Below, piece after piece: positions 35,345-48,596 of a DNA stretch of 64,000 nucleotides. Position 1 is the stretch's first letter. Every line of letters begins with the position of its first letter. The DNA is taken from NCBI RefSeq assembly GCF_003258295.1, contig NZ_QKYN01000066.1:27055-91054 (forward strand), read 5' to 3'. Origin of the DNA: Streptacidiphilus pinicola. Lineage in GTDB: Bacteria; Actinomycetota; Actinomycetes; Streptomycetales; Streptomycetaceae. The notes below the pieces were generated by a model, which was not told where the DNA came from, made no database searches, and was given only the letters and a program-made list of their open reading frames with translations. The position numbers and the translations under genes were made by a program.

Positions 35345-36355
35345 TCACATCGTGCGCAGAGCGACCGCATCGCACAGGCCCTCCAGGGCCGTCTTGGCCG
35401 AGCAGTCGGGCAGTGGCCGCAGCAGCGCGCGGGCCTCCTCGGACCAGCGCAGCGTCTCCTCGCGGGCCTGGGCCAGCGCCGGGTGGGCGCGCAGCAGGCG
35501 CAGCGCCTCGGCGTGCAGCTCGTCGTCCTCGATCGGGCCCTCGGTCAGCTCGCGCAGCCGCAGGTCGCCCGCGACGGACTCGTCCGGCTCGGAGGCGCGC
35601 AGCAGCAGCACCGGCAGCGTCGGGACGCCCTCGCGCAGGTCCGTGCCGGGCGTCTTGCCGGACTCGTGACCGTCGGAGGCGATGTCCAGCACGTCGTCGG
35701 CCAGCTGGAACGCGATGCCGATGCGCTCGCCGTACTGAGTCAGTATGTCCAGGATCCACTCGTCGGCCCCGGCCAGCATGGCGCCCAGGCGGCAGGAGAC
35801 CGCGATCAGCGAGCCGGTCTTGCCGGAGAGCACGTCCAGGTAGTGCTGGACCGGGTCGTCCTCGGGCCCGGGGCCGGCCGTCTCCAGGATCTGGCCGGTG
35901 ACCAGCCGCTCGAACGCCTGGGACTGCAGCCGCACCGCCTCCGGGCCGAGGTCGGCCAGGATCTGCGAGGCGCGCGAGAAGAGGAAGTCGCCGGTGAGGA
36001 TCGCGACGGAGTTGTCCCAGCGGGCGTTGGCACTGACCGCGCCGCGGCGCATCGACGCCTCGTCCATCACGTCGTCGTGGTACAGCGTGGCCAGGTGGGT
36101 CAGCTCCACCACGACCGAGGCGGGGACCACCCCCGGCGCGTTCGCGTCACCGAACTGCGCGGCGAGGATCGCCAGCAGCGGGCGGAACCGCTTGCCGCCC
36201 GCGTAGAGCAGGTGCTGTGCGCCGACTGTGATGAAGGGCACGTCGCTCTTGGTCGCCTCGACCAGCGCCTGCTCGACGGCGGTGAGCCCGAGGCGGACGT
36301 CGGTCTCCAGTTCCTGATCCTGCACGCTCAGCCCGAAGGGGCCCACAGCGGTCAC
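35345..36355 (-). CDS. Polyprenyl diphosphate synthase (long-chain, probable menaquinone side chain)
   Basis: A trans-isoprenyl diphosphate synthase of 336 residues that extends farnesyl- or geranylgeranyl-PP with IPP. The first Asp-rich motif is DDVMD at 94-98 and the second is DDVLD at 220-224; GGKRFRP near 53-59 binds IPP. Its sequence type and place between the menaquinone genes and nuo suggest it makes the menaquinone tail (hepta- to nonaprenyl). GTG 36355 lies 8 bases after AAGGAG; the alternative GTG 36364 is too close to that site. It ends 11 bases upstream of the response-regulator start. Confidence 0.93.
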   Translation of the reverse strand: MTAVGPFGLSVQDQELETDVRLGLTAVEQALVEATKSDVPFITVGAQHLLYAGGKRFRPLLAILAAQFGDANAPGVVPASVVVELTHLATLYHDDVMDEASMRRGAVSANARWDNSVAILTGDFLFSRASQILADLGPEAVRLQSQAFERLVTGQILETAGPGPEDDPVQHYLDVLSGKTGSLIAVSCRLGAMLAGADEWILDILTQYGERIGIAFQLADDVLDIASDGHESGKTPGTDLREGVPTLPVLLLRASEPDESVAGDLRLRELTEGPIEDDELHAEALRLLRAHPALAQAREETLRWSEEARALLRPLPDCSAKTALEGLCDAVALRTM

Positions 36356-36437
36356 CGGGAACACTCCTTGCGCTGGTCGGGTGGGGACGGCTGGTAAGAG
36401 CCGTCTAGGGCAGCGTATCCGGTCGGCTGTGGATCAC

Positions 36438-36480
36438 CGAGCGCGCCCGGCCCACTGTGACAGCGGACCGGGCGCGCTCG
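36438..36480 (-). terminator. Terminator of the nuo operon
   Basis: CGAGCGCGCCCGG and CCGGGCGCGCTCG form a 13-bp stem across a 17-base loop, 28 bases past the nuoN stop on the minus strand. Confidence 0.82.
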
Positions 36481-36507
36481 AGGATTCCTCCGGCATTACC
36501 CAGGCGT

Positions 36508-38136
36508 TCACCGAACGAGAAGTGACGCCTGGTTCGCAAGGTGCAGGAAGTACTCCGGCGCCACACCCAGCACGACGGTGACGACCGCGCCCAGCGCGAT
36601 CGCCGTGCCCGTCAGCGCGCTCGGCACGGCCACCGTCGGGCCGTCGGCCCGCGGGTCCGAGAAGAACATCAGCACGATGACCCGGATGTAGAAGAACGCC
36701 GCGACGGCCGACGACAGCACACCGACGATCACCAGCGGCATGGCGCCGCCACTCGCCGCCGCCTGGAACACCGCGAACTTCCCGGTGAAGCCGGAGGTGA
36801 GCGGGATGCCCGCGAAGGCCAGCAGGAACAGCGCGAAGACCGCCGCCAGCAGCGGCGAGCGCCGCCCGAGCCCGGCCCAGCGCGACAGGTGCGTGGCCTC
36901 CCCGTCCGCGTCGCGCACCAGCGTGACCACGGCGAAGGCGCCCAGCGTCACGAAGGAGTAGGCGGCCAGGTAGAACAGCACCGCACCGATCCCGTGCTGG
37001 TTCAGCGCGATCACGCCGGTCAGGATGAACCCGGCGTGCGCCACCGACGAGTAGGCCAGCAGGCGCTTCACGTCCGTCTGCGTCACCGCGATGACCGCGC
37101 CGGCGACCATGGTGAGGATCGCGACGCCCCACAGCACCGGCCGCCAGTCCCAGGCCAGCCCGGGGAAGGCCACGTAGAGCAGCCGCAGCATGGCGCCGAA
37201 GGCCGCCACCTTGGTGGCGGCGGCCATGAAGCCGGTGACCGGCGTCGGCGCGCCCTGGTAGACGTCCGGCGTCCACATGTGGAACGGCACCGCGCCGACC
37301 TTGAACAGCAGGCCGACGCCCAGCATGGCCAGGCCGATCAGCAGCAGCGCGTCGTTGCCGGTGGTGTTCGCCAGCGCCGGGGTGACCGTCGCCGTGCCCT
37401 CGACCACGCGCGCGATCTGACCGAACTGCACCGAGCCCGCGTAGCCGTAGACCAGCGCCAGCCCGAACAGGAAGAACGCCGAGGAGAACGCGCCCAGCAG
37501 GAAGTACTTGACCGCCGCCTCCTGCGAGAGCAGCCGGCGGCGCCGTGCCAGCGCGCACATCAGGTAGAGCGGGAGGGAGAAGACCTCCAGCGCCACGAAC
37601 ATGGTCAGCAGGTCCGAGGCGGCCGGGAAGAGCAGCATGCCGCCCACCGCGAACATCGTCAGCGGGTAGATCTCGGTGGTGGCGTGCCCGGAGGTCGCCG
37701 CCCGCCGCTCCGCGTCGCTGCCGGGCACCGCCGCGGCCTCCGGCGCGAAGGCGTCCACCGCCGCGCCCGCTCCGGAACGCGGCTCCAGCCGCCGCTCGGC
37801 GAACTGCAGCACCGCGACGACGGCCACGAGCGTGATCACGCCCTGCAGGAAGAGCGAGGGCCCGTCCACCGCGACCGCGCCCATCGCGGCCAGGTCCGCC
37901 TTGGTGGTGGCGTAACCGGCCTGGGCCAGGTAGAGGATCAGCCCGAAGGAGGCCGCCAGGCCCGCCAGCGCGATGCCCACCTGGGTCGCGTAGCGGTGCC
38001 TGCGCGGCACGAAGGCCTCGGCGAGGATCCCGACGAGCGCGGCGCCGAAGACCGCCAGCATCGGTGAGAGCTGGAGGTACTCGATGTGCGGCGCGGGGAT
38101 CGGCGGGATCGCCGCAGCCAGCGTCATGCCTGTCAC
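36508..38136 (-). CDS. nuoN: NADH-quinone oxidoreductase subunit N
   Basis: Antiporter-like proton-pumping membrane subunit of complex I, 542 residues with about 14 helices. Family motifs: KYFLLGAFSSAFFLFGLALVYG and KVGAVPFHMWTPDVYQGAPTPVTGFMAAATKVAAF. The Lys and His residues in that second block form part of the proton path. GTG 38136 overlaps the nuoM stop as GTGA, and GGAGG lies 6 bases upstream. It is the last gene of the operon. Confidence 0.97.
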   Translation of the reverse strand: MTGMTLAAAIPPIPAPHIEYLQLSPMLAVFGAALVGILAEAFVPRRHRYATQVGIALAGLAASFGLILYLAQAGYATTKADLAAMGAVAVDGPSLFLQGVITLVAVVAVLQFAERRLEPRSGAGAAVDAFAPEAAAVPGSDAERRAATSGHATTEIYPLTMFAVGGMLLFPAASDLLTMFVALEVFSLPLYLMCALARRRRLLSQEAAVKYFLLGAFSSAFFLFGLALVYGYAGSVQFGQIARVVEGTATVTPALANTTGNDALLLIGLAMLGVGLLFKVGAVPFHMWTPDVYQGAPTPVTGFMAAATKVAAFGAMLRLLYVAFPGLAWDWRPVLWGVAILTMVAGAVIAVTQTDVKRLLAYSSVAHAGFILTGVIALNQHGIGAVLFYLAAYSFVTLGAFAVVTLVRDADGEATHLSRWAGLGRRSPLLAAVFALFLLAFAGIPLTSGFTGKFAVFQAAASGGAMPLVIVGVLSSAVAAFFYIRVIVLMFFSDPRADGPTVAVPSALTGTAIALGAVVTVVLGVAPEYFLHLANQASLLVR

Positions 38137-39725
38137 TGGCCACCTCCGATGGCGTTGACGACGTGCGGGGCCGGATCGGTGCGACCGACCTGGGAGAGCG
38201 TCTGGTTGACCGACGGGTTGACGATGTCGGTGATCGGCTTCGGGTAGATGCCGAGCACCAGCAGCAGCGCGATCAGCGGGGCCACGACCACGAGCTCACG
38301 GGCCTTCAGATCGCCCACGGCCTCGTTGCCGGGCTTGACCGGGCCGGTCATGGTGCGCTGGTAGAGCACCAGCACGTACAGCGCCGCCAGCACGATGCCC
38401 GCGGTGGCGACGATGCCGAGCGCCGGGTAGCGCTCGAAGGTGCCGACCAGGACCAGGAACTCGCTGACGAAGGGACCCAGGCCCGGCAGCGACAGGATCG
38501 CCAGTCCGCCGATCAGGAAGGTGCCGGCGAGCACCGGCGCCACCTTCTGCACGCCGCCGTAGTCGGCGATGAGCCGGCTGCCGCGACGCGACATCAGGAA
38601 GCCCGCCACCAGCAGCCAGGCGGCCGTGGAGACGCCGTGGTTCACCATGTACAGGGTCGCGCCGGACTGGCCCTGGCTGGTCAGCGCGAAGATGCCGAGG
38701 ATGATGAAGCCGAAGTGCGAGATCGACGCGTAGGCCACCAGGCGCTTGATGTCCTTCTGGCCCACCGCCAGCAGCGCGCCGTAGATGATGCCGATGACGG
38801 ACAGCACCAGGATCGCCGGGGCGAAGGTCTTGCTCGCCTGCGGGAACAGCTGCAGGCAGAAGCGGAGCATCGCGTAGGTGCCGACCTTGTCGACCACCGC
38901 CGTGATCAGCACCGCGACACCGGCCGTGGCCTCGCCCATCGCGTTGGGCAGCCAGGTGTGCAGCGGCCACAGCGGGGCCTTCACGGCGAAGGCGAACATG
39001 AAGCCGAGGAAGAGCGCGTTCTCCACCACCGGCGAGAAGTGCAGCGTGCCGTTCTGCAGCGAGGTGGTGATGGAGACCAGGTCGAAGGTGTGGGTCTTGG
39101 TGTAGAGCCCGATCACCGCCGCCAGCATCACCAGGCCGCCGAGCAGGTTGTAGAGCAGGAACTTGACGGCCGCGTAGCTGCGCTGCTTCGCGTCCTCGCC
39201 CTTGGTCCGGTCCCCGAAGCCGCCGATCAGGAAGTACATCGGGATCAGCATGGCTTCGAAGAAGACGTAGAACAGGAAGACGTCGGTGGCCTCGAAGGAG
39301 AGCACCACCATCGCCTCGACCGCCAGGATCAGGGCGAAGAAGCCCTGGGTGCGGCGGTTGCGCTCGAAGGTGCCGGAGTCGTCGACCACCGGGTCCGCGT
39401 CGTGCCAGGAGGCCAGCATGACGAACGGCACCAGCACCGTCGTCAGCAGGATCAGCACCACCGCGATGCCGTCGACGCCGACGCTGTAGCCGATGCCGAA
39501 CTGCGAGATCCAGCTGTGGTTTTCGGTCAGCTGGAAGCGCGCCCCGTGCGGCTGGAACCGGGCGATGGCGACGCAGGCCAACACGAGCGTCGCCAGCGAG
39601 AAGGCCAGCGGGACGACCTTGTTGCGGTCGCGGCTGCGGGTGTTCGTCGCCGGCGGCAGCGCGGCGGTGAGGATCGCGCCGACGGCCGGGACCACCGTGG
39701 TGACGGTCAGAAGAGGAAAGCTCAT
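38133..39725 (-). CDS. nuoM: NADH-quinone oxidoreductase subunit M
   Basis: Second antiporter-like proton pump of complex I, 530 residues with about 14 helices. Characteristic: [34 protein letters not shown] (with the conserved helix-5 Glu) and [22 protein letters not shown] (conserved Lys). ATG 39725 overlaps the nuoL stop as ATGA, so translation is probably coupled. Confidence 0.97.
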   Translation of the reverse strand: MSFPLLTVTTVVPAVGAILTAALPPATNTRSRDRNKVVPLAFSLATLVLACVAIARFQPHGARFQLTENHSWISQFGIGYSVGVDGIAVVLILLTTVLVPFVMLASWHDADPVVDDSGTFERNRRTQGFFALILAVEAMVVLSFEATDVFLFYVFFEAMLIPMYFLIGGFGDRTKGEDAKQRSYAAVKFLLYNLLGGLVMLAAVIGLYTKTHTFDLVSITTSLQNGTLHFSPVVENALFLGFMFAFAVKAPLWPLHTWLPNAMGEATAGVAVLITAVVDKVGTYAMLRFCLQLFPQASKTFAPAILVLSVIGIIYGALLAVGQKDIKRLVAYASISHFGFIILGIFALTSQGQSGATLYMVNHGVSTAAWLLVAGFLMSRRGSRLIADYGGVQKVAPVLAGTFLIGGLAILSLPGLGPFVSEFLVLVGTFERYPALGIVATAGIVLAALYVLVLYQRTMTGPVKPGNEAVGDLKARELVVVAPLIALLLVLGIYPKPITDIVNPSVNQTLSQVGRTDPAPHVVNAIGGGQ

Positions 39726-41620
39726 GCGACGGCCCTCATCAGAAGCGTGGTGGCGACCAGCACCAGCGCGCCGCCGAACATCGACAGGGCGTAGGAGCGG
39801 ACATAACCGTTCTGGACCCGGCGCACCCGGCCCGAGGTCCCGCCGACCAGCGCGGCGATCCCGTTGACCAGCCCGTCCAGGCCCCGGCCCTCCAGGTAGA
39901 CCAGGAAGCGGGTCAGGTGCGAGCCGCCACTGACCAGGACGACGTGGTTGAAGTCGTCCTGCAGCAGGTCGCGGCGGGCGGCCCGGGTGAGCAGCGAACC
40001 GAGCGGCGGCACGGCGGGGACGGGCCTGCGCCCGTACATCAGCCAGGCGACGCCGACGCCGAGGACCAGCACGACCATGGTGCCGGTGGTCACCTCGGTG
40101 GTGCTCAGCGGCGAGTGGCCCTCCTCGTACCCCGTCACCGGGCTCAGCCAGTTGACGAAGGAGGAGTTGATGCTGAACAGCCCGCCGGCGAGGACCGAGC
40201 CGAAGGCCAGGATCACCATCGGGATCCCCATGACGGCCGGCGACTCGTGCGGGTGGGGCTGGTTGCCCTCCGCGTCATCGACCCAGCGCCTCTCGCCGAA
40301 GAAGGTCATCAGCATCACGCGGGTCATGTAGAACGCGGTCACCGCGGCGCCGACCATCGCGCAGGTCCCGAGGATCCAGCCCTCGGTGCCGCCGTGGGCG
40401 AAGGCCGCCTCGATGATCTTGTCCTTGGAGAAGAAGCCGGACAGCCCCGGGAAGCCGATGATGGCCAGGTACCCGAGCCCGAAGGTGACGAAGGTCAGCG
40501 GCATGTACTTCCGCAGGCCGCCGTACTTCCGCATGTCCACCTCGTCGTTCATGCCGTGCATGACCGATCCGGCGCCGAGGAAGAGCCCGGCCTTGAAGAA
40601 ACCGTGGGTGACCAGGTGCATGATCGCGAAGACGTAGCCGATCGGGCCGAGGCCTGCCGCCAGCACCATGTAGCCGATCTGCGACATCGTGGATCCGGCG
40701 AGCGCCTTCTTGATGTCGTCCTTGGCGCAACCGATGATCGCACCGAAGAGCAGCGTCACGGCGCCGACCACGACCGTCGCCAACTGGGCCGTGGGCGCCA
40801 GGTTGAAGATGGCCGAGGAGCGGGTGATCAGGTAGACGCCGGCGGTCACCATCGTCGCCGCGTGGATCAGGGCCGAGACCGGGGTCGGGCCCTCCATCGC
40901 GTCGCCGAGCCAGGACTGCAGCGGCACCTGGGCCGACTTGCCGCAGGCCGCCAGCAGCAGCATCAGGCCGATGCCGGTCAGCGTGGCCTGCGTCGCCTGC
41001 GAGGCGTGCGCGAAGACGGGCGTGAAGGCGAAGGTGCCGAAGGTGGTGAACATCAGCATGACCGCGATGGACAGGCCGACGTCGCCGACGCGGTTGACCA
41101 GGAAGGCCTTCTTGGCCGCGGTCGCCGCGCTCGGCTTGTGCTGCCAGAAGCCGATCAGCAGGTACGAGGCGAGACCCACGCCCTCCCAGCCGACGTACAG
41201 CAGCAGGTAGTTGTCGGCCAGCACCAGCAGCAGCATGGCCGCGAGGAAGAGGTTCAGGTAGCCGAAGAACCGGCGTCGCTTCTCGTCGTGCGCCATGTAC
41301 CCGATCGAGTACAGGTGGATCAGCGAGCCGACGCCCGTGATCAGCAGCACGAAGGTCATCGACAGCTGGTCCAGCTGGAACCCGACCTCGGCCTGGAAGC
41401 CGTTGACCGGAATCCAGGTGAACAGGTGGTCGTGGATGGGCCGTTGGTCGGTGGCCCGGCCCAGCATGGAGAAGAAGAGAGCAAGCCCCACGCCGAAGGA
41501 GGCGAAGGCCAGGAGCGTGCCGAGCAGATGCCCGACCCGATCCAGGCGGCGCCCGCCGCAGAGCAGCAACGCCGCTCCCAGCAGCGGAACCGCGACCAGT
41601 ACGGGGATGAGATTGTCCAC
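39722..41620 (-). CDS. nuoL: NADH-quinone oxidoreductase subunit L
   Basis: Distal antiporter-like subunit, 632 residues, with the long lateral helix of complex I expected at the C-terminal end. Motifs: [46 protein letters not shown] (Glu) and [32 protein letters not shown] (Lys and His). GTG 41620 follows a GGAGG site by about 10 bases. It is one of the few nuo genes not overlapping its upstream neighbour (19-base gap to nuoK). Confidence 0.97.
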   Translation of the reverse strand: MDNLIPVLVAVPLLGAALLLCGGRRLDRVGHLLGTLLAFASFGVGLALFFSMLGRATDQRPIHDHLFTWIPVNGFQAEVGFQLDQLSMTFVLLITGVGSLIHLYSIGYMAHDEKRRRFFGYLNLFLAAMLLLVLADNYLLLYVGWEGVGLASYLLIGFWQHKPSAATAAKKAFLVNRVGDVGLSIAVMLMFTTFGTFAFTPVFAHASQATQATLTGIGLMLLLAACGKSAQVPLQSWLGDAMEGPTPVSALIHAATMVTAGVYLITRSSAIFNLAPTAQLATVVVGAVTLLFGAIIGCAKDDIKKALAGSTMSQIGYMVLAAGLGPIGYVFAIMHLVTHGFFKAGLFLGAGSVMHGMNDEVDMRKYGGLRKYMPLTFVTFGLGYLAIIGFPGLSGFFSKDKIIEAAFAHGGTEGWILGTCAMVGAAVTAFYMTRVMLMTFFGERRWVDDAEGNQPHPHESPAVMGIPMVILAFGSVLAGGLFSINSSFVNWLSPVTGYEEGHSPLSTTEVTTGTMVVLVLGVGVAWLMYGRRPVPAVPPLGSLLTRAARRDLLQDDFNHVVLVSGGSHLTRFLVYLEGRGLDGLVNGIAALVGGTSGRVRRVQNGYVRSYALSMFGGALVLVATTLLMRAVA

Positions 41621-41639
41621 TATCGCTCAGCCTCCGCCG

Positions 41640-41939
41640 CTACAGCTTCATGAGGTTGGTGTCGTCGACCGAGGCCGAGTGACGGGTGCGGAAGACACTC
41701 ACGATGATGGCCAGCCCGACGACCACCTCGGCCGCCGCGACCACCATGGTGAAGAAGGCGATGATCTGCCCGTCCAGGTTGCCGTGCAGCCGGGAGAAGG
41801 TGACCAGGGCCAGGTTGCAGGCGTTGAGCATCAGCTCCACGCACATGAACAGCACGATCGCGTTGCGCCGCACCAGGACGCCGACGGCGCCGATGGTGAA
41901 CAGCAGGGCCGCGAGGTACAGGTAGTTGACCGGGTTCAC
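41640..41939 (-). CDS. nuoK: NADH-quinone oxidoreductase subunit K
   Basis: Small three-helix membrane subunit of 99 residues. It carries the two membrane glutamates of the proton channel: Glu35 in [10 protein letters not shown] and Glu71 in [13 protein letters not shown] 41939 overlaps the nuoJ stop as GTGA. Confidence 0.97.
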   Translation of the reverse strand: MNPVNYLYLAALLFTIGAVGVLVRRNAIVLFMCVELMLNACNLALVTFSRLHGNLDGQIIAFFTMVVAAAEVVVGLAIIVSVFRTRHSASVDDTNLMKL

Positions 41940-42793
41940 TTCGACTCCACCTCCCGCTGCTCGGTCTCCTCCGACTCGACCCGGGCCAATTCGGCTCCGC
42001 TGCGGGGCTTCGGGGCCTTGCGGCCGAGCCAGCCCGCCGTGGACTGCTCCAACTCGCCCATGCGGCGCAGCAGGTCGCTGCCGAGATGACGCATCTGGCC
42101 GCGCTGGCGCAACGTCGGGTTGACGCTGATCTCAGCCGGGGTGCCGTCCGGCAGCAGGCCGGGCGCGTCGACCGCGTTGTGGCGGGCGTAGACGCCGGGC
42201 GCCGGCAGCGGCGTGACCTGCGTGCCGAGGCGGACCCGCTGCTCGGCCAGCTCGCGCTGGCTCTGCTTGACCTCGGTCGCCTCGCGGTGCGTCAGCACCA
42301 TCGCGCCGACCGCCGCGGTGATCAGCAGCGCGCCGGTGACCTCGAAGGCCCACACGTAGCGGGTGAAGATCAGCGCCGCCAGGCCCGGGACGTTGCCGCC
42401 CGCCGCCTGGTTGGCCGCCCCGACCCCCTGGAAGCTGTGCAGGTTCGCGTTGGCGATCCCCGCGCAGAGCAGCACGCCGAAGCCGAGGCCGCCGACCACC
42501 GCGGCAACCCGCTGACCCTTCAGCACCTCCTTGACCGAGTCGGCCGAGGAGACGCCCACCAGCATCACCACGAAGAGGAACAGCATCATGATCGCGCCGG
42601 TGTAGACGACGATCTGCACGATGCCGAGGAAGACCGCGCCCTCGGCCATGTAGCAGATCGCCAGCGCGATCATCGTGCCGGCCAGGCAGAGCGCCGAGTG
42701 GACCGCCTTGCGGCAGAGCACCATGCCCAGCGCCCCGCCGACCGCGACCACCGCCAGCACCCAGAACTGGACGGCCTCACCCGTGGAGGTCAC
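41936..42793 (-). CDS. nuoJ: NADH-quinone oxidoreductase subunit J
   Basis: Five-helix membrane subunit (285 residues). Core: [26 protein letters not shown], the family signature and conserved TM3 region. The C-terminal ~110 residues (after [17 protein letters not shown]) are hydrophilic and longer than in E. coli NuoJ (184 residues), an actinobacterial extension. GTG 42793 overlaps the nuoI stop as GTGA. Confidence 0.96.
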   Translation of the reverse strand: MTSTGEAVQFWVLAVVAVGGALGMVLCRKAVHSALCLAGTMIALAICYMAEGAVFLGIVQIVVYTGAIMMLFLFVVMLVGVSSADSVKEVLKGQRVAAVVGGLGFGVLLCAGIANANLHSFQGVGAANQAAGGNVPGLAALIFTRYVWAFEVTGALLITAAVGAMVLTHREATEVKQSQRELAEQRVRLGTQVTPLPAPGVYARHNAVDAPGLLPDGTPAEISVNPTLRQRGQMRHLGSDLLRRMGELEQSTAGWLGRKAPKPRSGAELARVESEETEQREVESK

Positions 42794-43368
42794 GAGGCCA
42801 CCTCCCCCTTGCTGTGCGCGACCTGCTGCTCCGTGCCAGGAGCCGCCTCGGTGACGTGGCCCTGGTAGTAGTCGCGCTCGTCCATGCCCGGGTAGATGGC
42901 GTGGGGCGAGTCGACCATGCCCTCGGTCAGCCCGGCGAGCAGCTGCTCCTTGGTGAAGATCAGCGACTCGCGGGAACTGTCGGCCAGTTCGTACTCGTTG
43001 GTCATGGTGAGCGCCCTGGTCGGGCAGGCCTCGATGCAGAGTCCGCAGAGGATGCAGCGGGCGTAGTTGATCTGGTAGACCCGGCCGTAGCGCTCACCCG
43101 GGGAGTAACGCTCCTCCTCGGTGTTGTCCGCGCCCTCGACGTAGATGGCGTCCGCCGGGCAGGCCCACGCGCACAGCTCGCAGCCGACGCACTTCTCCAG
43201 CCCGTCCGGGTGACGGTTGAGCTGGTGCCGGCCGTGGAAGCGCGGCGCGGTGGGCTTCTTGTACTCCGGGTACTCCTCGGTGAGCCGCTTCTTGAACATG
43301 GCCTTGAAGGTCACGCCGAAGCCCGCGGCGGGTCCGAGCCCCCATGACCCATGGTTCTCAGTAGGCAC
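42790..43368 (-). CDS. nuoI: NADH-quinone oxidoreductase subunit I (two 4Fe-4S clusters)
   Basis: Peripheral-arm electron carrier of 192 residues holding clusters N6a and N6b. Cys60, 63, 66 and 70 ([16 protein letters not shown]) and Cys105, 108, 111 and 115 ([16 protein letters not shown]) form the two ferredoxin sites. GTG 43368 is preceded by GGGAGA and overlaps the 3' end of nuoH by 11 bases. Confidence 0.97.
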   Translation of the reverse strand: MPTENHGSWGLGPAAGFGVTFKAMFKKRLTEEYPEYKKPTAPRFHGRHQLNRHPDGLEKCVGCELCAWACPADAIYVEGADNTEEERYSPGERYGRVYQINYARCILCGLCIEACPTRALTMTNEYELADSSRESLIFTKEQLLAGLTEGMVDSPHAIYPGMDERDYYQGHVTEAAPGTEQQVAHSKGEVAS

Positions 43369-44701
43369 CGTCGTCTCCCTTCAGTGCAGGAACAGTGGTC
43401 TGGTCGTTCTCGACCCGCGACGGACGTCGCGGCACCGCCGGAAGCTGCTGTCCGGGCATCGGCGGGACCGGGAAGCCGCCCGCCATCGGGTCGAAGGGCG
43501 CAGGCCCGGCCGGCACGCCCGCGGCCCCGTCCTTCTTCGGCCGCAGCATGTCGAACAGCACCGAGAGCAGCACCAGCACGACCACCGCGCCGCCCACCCA
43601 CAGCACCACGTTGCCGAAGTTGTGGCCCTCGTTGCGCAGCGCGCGGACGGTGGCCACCAGGACCAGCCAGACCAGCGAGACCGGGATCAGCACCTTCCAG
43701 CCCAGCTTCATGAACTGGTCGTAGCGCAGCCGGGGCAGGGTGCCGCGGAGCCAGATGAAGACGAAGAGCAGCAGCTGGATCTTGATGATCAGCCAGAGCA
43801 TCGGCCACCAGCCGTGGTTGGCCCCTGCCCAGAAGGCGGTGATCGGCCACGGTGCCCGCCAGCCGCCGAGGAACATCACGCTGGCCACCGCCGAGACGGT
43901 CACCATGTTGATGTACTCGGCCAGCATGAACATCGCGAACTTCAGCGAGGAGTACTCGGTGTTGAAGCCGCCGACCAGCTCGCCCTCGGCCTCGGGGAGG
44001 TCGAACGGGGCGCGGTTGGTCTCGCCGACCATCGACACCAGGTAGACCACGAAGCTCACCGGCAGCAGCGCCGCGAACCAGGTGTGCGTCTGCGCGTCGA
44101 CGATCGCGGAGGTCGACATCGAGCCCGCGTAGAGGAAGACCGCCGCGAAGCTCAGGCCCATCGCGATCTCGTAGGAGACCATCTGTGCCGCCGAGCGCAG
44201 ACCGCCCAGCAGCGGATACGTGGACCCGGAGGCCCAACCCGCCAGCACGATGCCGTAGATCCCGATCGAGGCGGTGGCCAGGATGAACAGGATGCCGACC
44301 GGCAGGTCGGTCAGCTGCATCGTGGTCCGGGTGCCGAAGATGGAGATCTCGTGGTCCGCCGGGCCGAAGGGGATCACCGCGAAGGCCATGAAGGCCGGCA
44401 TCGCGGAGACGATCGGCGCCAGGACGAAGACCACCTTGTCGGCCGCCGTGACGACCAGGTCCTCCTTCAGGGCGAGCTTCACGCCGTCGGCGAGGCTCTG
44501 CAGCATGCCCCACGGGCCGTGCCGGTTGGGGCCGATGCGCAGCTGCATCCAGGCGACGACCTTGCGCTCCCAGACGATGGCGATCAGCACCGTCAGCACC
44601 AGGAACGCGAAGCAGAACACCGCCTTCAGCAGCACCAGCCACCAGGGGTCGCGTCCGAAGAAGCTCAGATCCTCGGCCGCGAGCAGCACCGATTGATGCA
44701 T
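43358..44701 (-). CDS. nuoH: NADH-quinone oxidoreductase subunit H
   Basis: Membrane subunit that forms most of the quinone chamber, eight helices, 447 residues. Signatures: [66 protein letters not shown] and [28 protein letters not shown]-terminal Pro-rich hydrophilic tail of about 60 residues is absent from the E. coli protein (325 residues). ATG 44701 shares one base with the nuoG stop (TGATG), with GAGGAG upstream. Confidence 0.97.
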   Translation of the reverse strand: MHQSVLLAAEDLSFFGRDPWWLVLLKAVFCFAFLVLTVLIAIVWERKVVAWMQLRIGPNRHGPWGMLQSLADGVKLALKEDLVVTAADKVVFVLAPIVSAMPAFMAFAVIPFGPADHEISIFGTRTTMQLTDLPVGILFILATASIGIYGIVLAGWASGSTYPLLGGLRSAAQMVSYEIAMGLSFAAVFLYAGSMSTSAIVDAQTHTWFAALLPVSFVVYLVSMVGETNRAPFDLPEAEGELVGGFNTEYSSLKFAMFMLAEYINMVTVSAVASVMFLGGWRAPWPITAFWAGANHGWWPMLWLIIKIQLLLFVFIWLRGTLPRLRYDQFMKLGWKVLIPVSLVWLVLVATVRALRNEGHNFGNVVLWVGGAVVVLVLLSVLFDMLRPKKDGAAGVPAGPAPFDPMAGGFPVPPMPGQQLPAVPRRPSRVENDQTTVPALKGDDGAY

Positions 44702-47165
44702 CACCGCTCCTCGCCATCCGTCGTAGAGGCCAGCGCCACGATCCGCCCCGGCACCGCACCGAGTCCGCGTGCCGCTCCGTCCGGGGTGGAGTTGAGCGGC
44801 AGCCAGACCACCCGGTCCGGCAGCTCCGGGGTGATCGCCAGCGGCAGCGTGACCACGCCCGCCGGGCCGGTCACCGTCAGCGGCGCGCCGTCCGCGACGC
44901 CGACCTCGGCCGCCGTCGCGGGCGAGAGCCGGGCCACGGCGGGGTGCCGGGTCCCGGCGAGCGCCGTGTCGCCCTGCTGCAGCACGCCGTTGTCGAGCAG
45001 TTGCCGCCAGCCGGCCAGCACCGCCTCGCCCGCGCTCGGACGCGGCAGCGGGCGGGCCAACTCGATCGGCGCGTCCGTCCGGTCGCCGCGCCAGGGCCCG
45101 AAGGCGTCCAGCTCGCGGCGGGCCGCGACGACGTCCGGCAGGCCCAGGTGCCGGTCCATGGCGTCGGCCAGCATGTGCAGCACCCGCAGGTCGTCGGTGA
45201 GGTGACGCTGCGTCATCTGGTCCGGCTTGAGCGCTGCCTCGAAGGACCGGACACGGCCCTCCCAGTCCAGGAAGGTGCCCGCCTTCTCGGCGACCGCCGC
45301 GACCGGCAGCACCACGTCCGCCCGCGCGGTGACCGCGCTCGGCCGCAGCTCCAGGCTGACCACGAACCCGGCCCGCGCCAGCGCCTCGTCCGCGACGGCC
45401 GGGTCCGGCAGGTCGTCGATCTCGACGCCGCCGACCAGCAGCGCGTCCAGCTCGCCGGAGGCCGCCGCCGCCAGAATGCCGGAGGTGTCGCGGCCGAAAC
45501 GGGACGGCAGTTCGGCCAGGCCCCAGGCGACGGCCGTCTGCCGGCGCGCCTCCGGGTCGGTGGCCGGACGACCGCCGGGCAGCAGGTTCGGCAGCGCGCC
45601 GACCTCGATCGCCCCACGCTCCCCCGCCCGCCGCGGGATCCACGCCAGCCGCGCGCCCGCCAGCCGGGCCAGCCGCAGCGCCGCGCTGTAGCCGCCGGGT
45701 GAACCCGCCAGCCGCTCGCCGACCAGCACCACCGCGCCGGGCTCGCGCAGCAGCCGCGCCGCCTCGCCCGCCGCACCGTCCAGCGGATCGCCCTCGGCCA
45801 GCGCCTCCAGCCACTCCGCCTCGGTGCCGGGCGCCGCCGGGAGCAGCGTCCCGCCCATCTTGGTCAGACCCCGCGAGGCCCAGGACGCGATCGAGAAGAC
45901 CTTCGCCCCGCGGGTGCGGGCCGCCTTGCGCAGCCGAAGGAAGACGATCGGCGACTCGTCCTCGGGCTCGAAGCCCGCGAGCAGCACCGTCCTCGCGCCC
46001 TCCAGCGCCGCGTAGTCGAGCCCAGCGCCGTCCAGGTCCACGCCGTGCCCGGCGACGGCGGCGGCCAGGAACTCGGCCTCCTCCGTGCTGTGCACCCGCA
46101 CCCGGAAATCGACGTCGTTGGTGCCGAGCGCCACGCGCGCGAACTTGCTGTACGCGTAGGCGTCCTCGACCGTCGAGCGGCCGCCGACCAGGACGCCCGC
46201 GCGCTTGCCGACCAGCCCGCGCGCGGCGGCGGCCAGCGCCTCCGGCCAGGAGGCGGGCTCCAGTTCACCGGTGTCGGCGTTGCGGACCAGCGGCGTCTTG
46301 AACCGGTCCGGCAGCTGCGCGTAGCGGAACGCGAAGCGGCCCTTGTCGCAGCTCCACTCCTCGTTCACCGCCGGGTCGTCGCCGGCCTGGCGCCGCAGCA
46401 CCTTGCCGCGCCGGTGGTCGGTGCGGGTCGCGCAGCCGCTCGCGCAGTGCTCGCAGACGCTCGCCGAGGAGGTGAGGTCGAACGGCCGCGACCGGAACCG
46501 GTAGGCCGCCGAGGTCAACGCGCCGACCGGGCAGATCTGGATGGTGTTGCCGGAGAAGTACGAGCGGAAGTCGTCGCCCGCGCCCGTGCCGACCTGCTGG
46601 AGCGCCCCACGCTCCAGCAACTCGATGAACGGGTCGCCGGCGATCTGCTCGCTGAACCGGGTGCAGCGGGCACACAGCACGCAGCGCTCGCGGTCCAGCA
46701 GCACCTGGGTGCTGATCGGCATCGGCTTCTCGTAGGTGCGCTTCACCCCGTCGAAGCGGCTCTCGGCCTGCCCGTGCGAGAGCGCCTGGTTCTGCAGCGG
46801 GCACTCGCCGCCCTTGTCGCAGACCGGGCAGTCCAGCGGGTGGTTGATCAGCAGCAGCTCCATCACACCGCGCTGTGCCTTCTCCGCGACCGGCGAGGTG
46901 AGCTGCGACTTCACCACCATGCCGTCGGCGCACTCGATGGTGCAGGAGGCCACCGGCTTGCGCTGGCCCTCCACCTCCACGATGCACTGCCGGCACGCGC
47001 CGGCCGGGCTCAGCAGCGGGTGGTCGCAGAAGCGCGGGATCTCGACGCCGATCATCTCGGCGGCGCGGATGACCAGGGTGCCCTTGGGCACCTTCACCTC
47101 GACGCCGTCGATGGTGACGGTCAGCAGATCAGCGTCCGCCGACTTCTTCTCCGGGACCGTCGCGG

Positions 47166-47169
<4 letters not shown>
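44701..47169 (-). CDS. nuoG: NADH-quinone oxidoreductase subunit G
   Basis: Largest peripheral-arm subunit, 822 residues, carrying several iron-sulfur clusters: N1b (Cys48, 59, 62, 76), N5 (His110, Cys114, 117, 123) and N4 (Cys163, 166, 169, with ICPVG later). The following motif CEHCASGC...WSCDKGR supplies the extra N7 cluster found in E. coli and Thermus but not in mitochondria. The molybdopterin-like domain that follows has lost cofactor function in this family. GTG 47169 overlaps the nuoF stop as GTGA. Confidence 0.97.
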
Positions 47170-48592
<1,423 letters not shown>

Positions 48593-48596
<4 letters not shown>
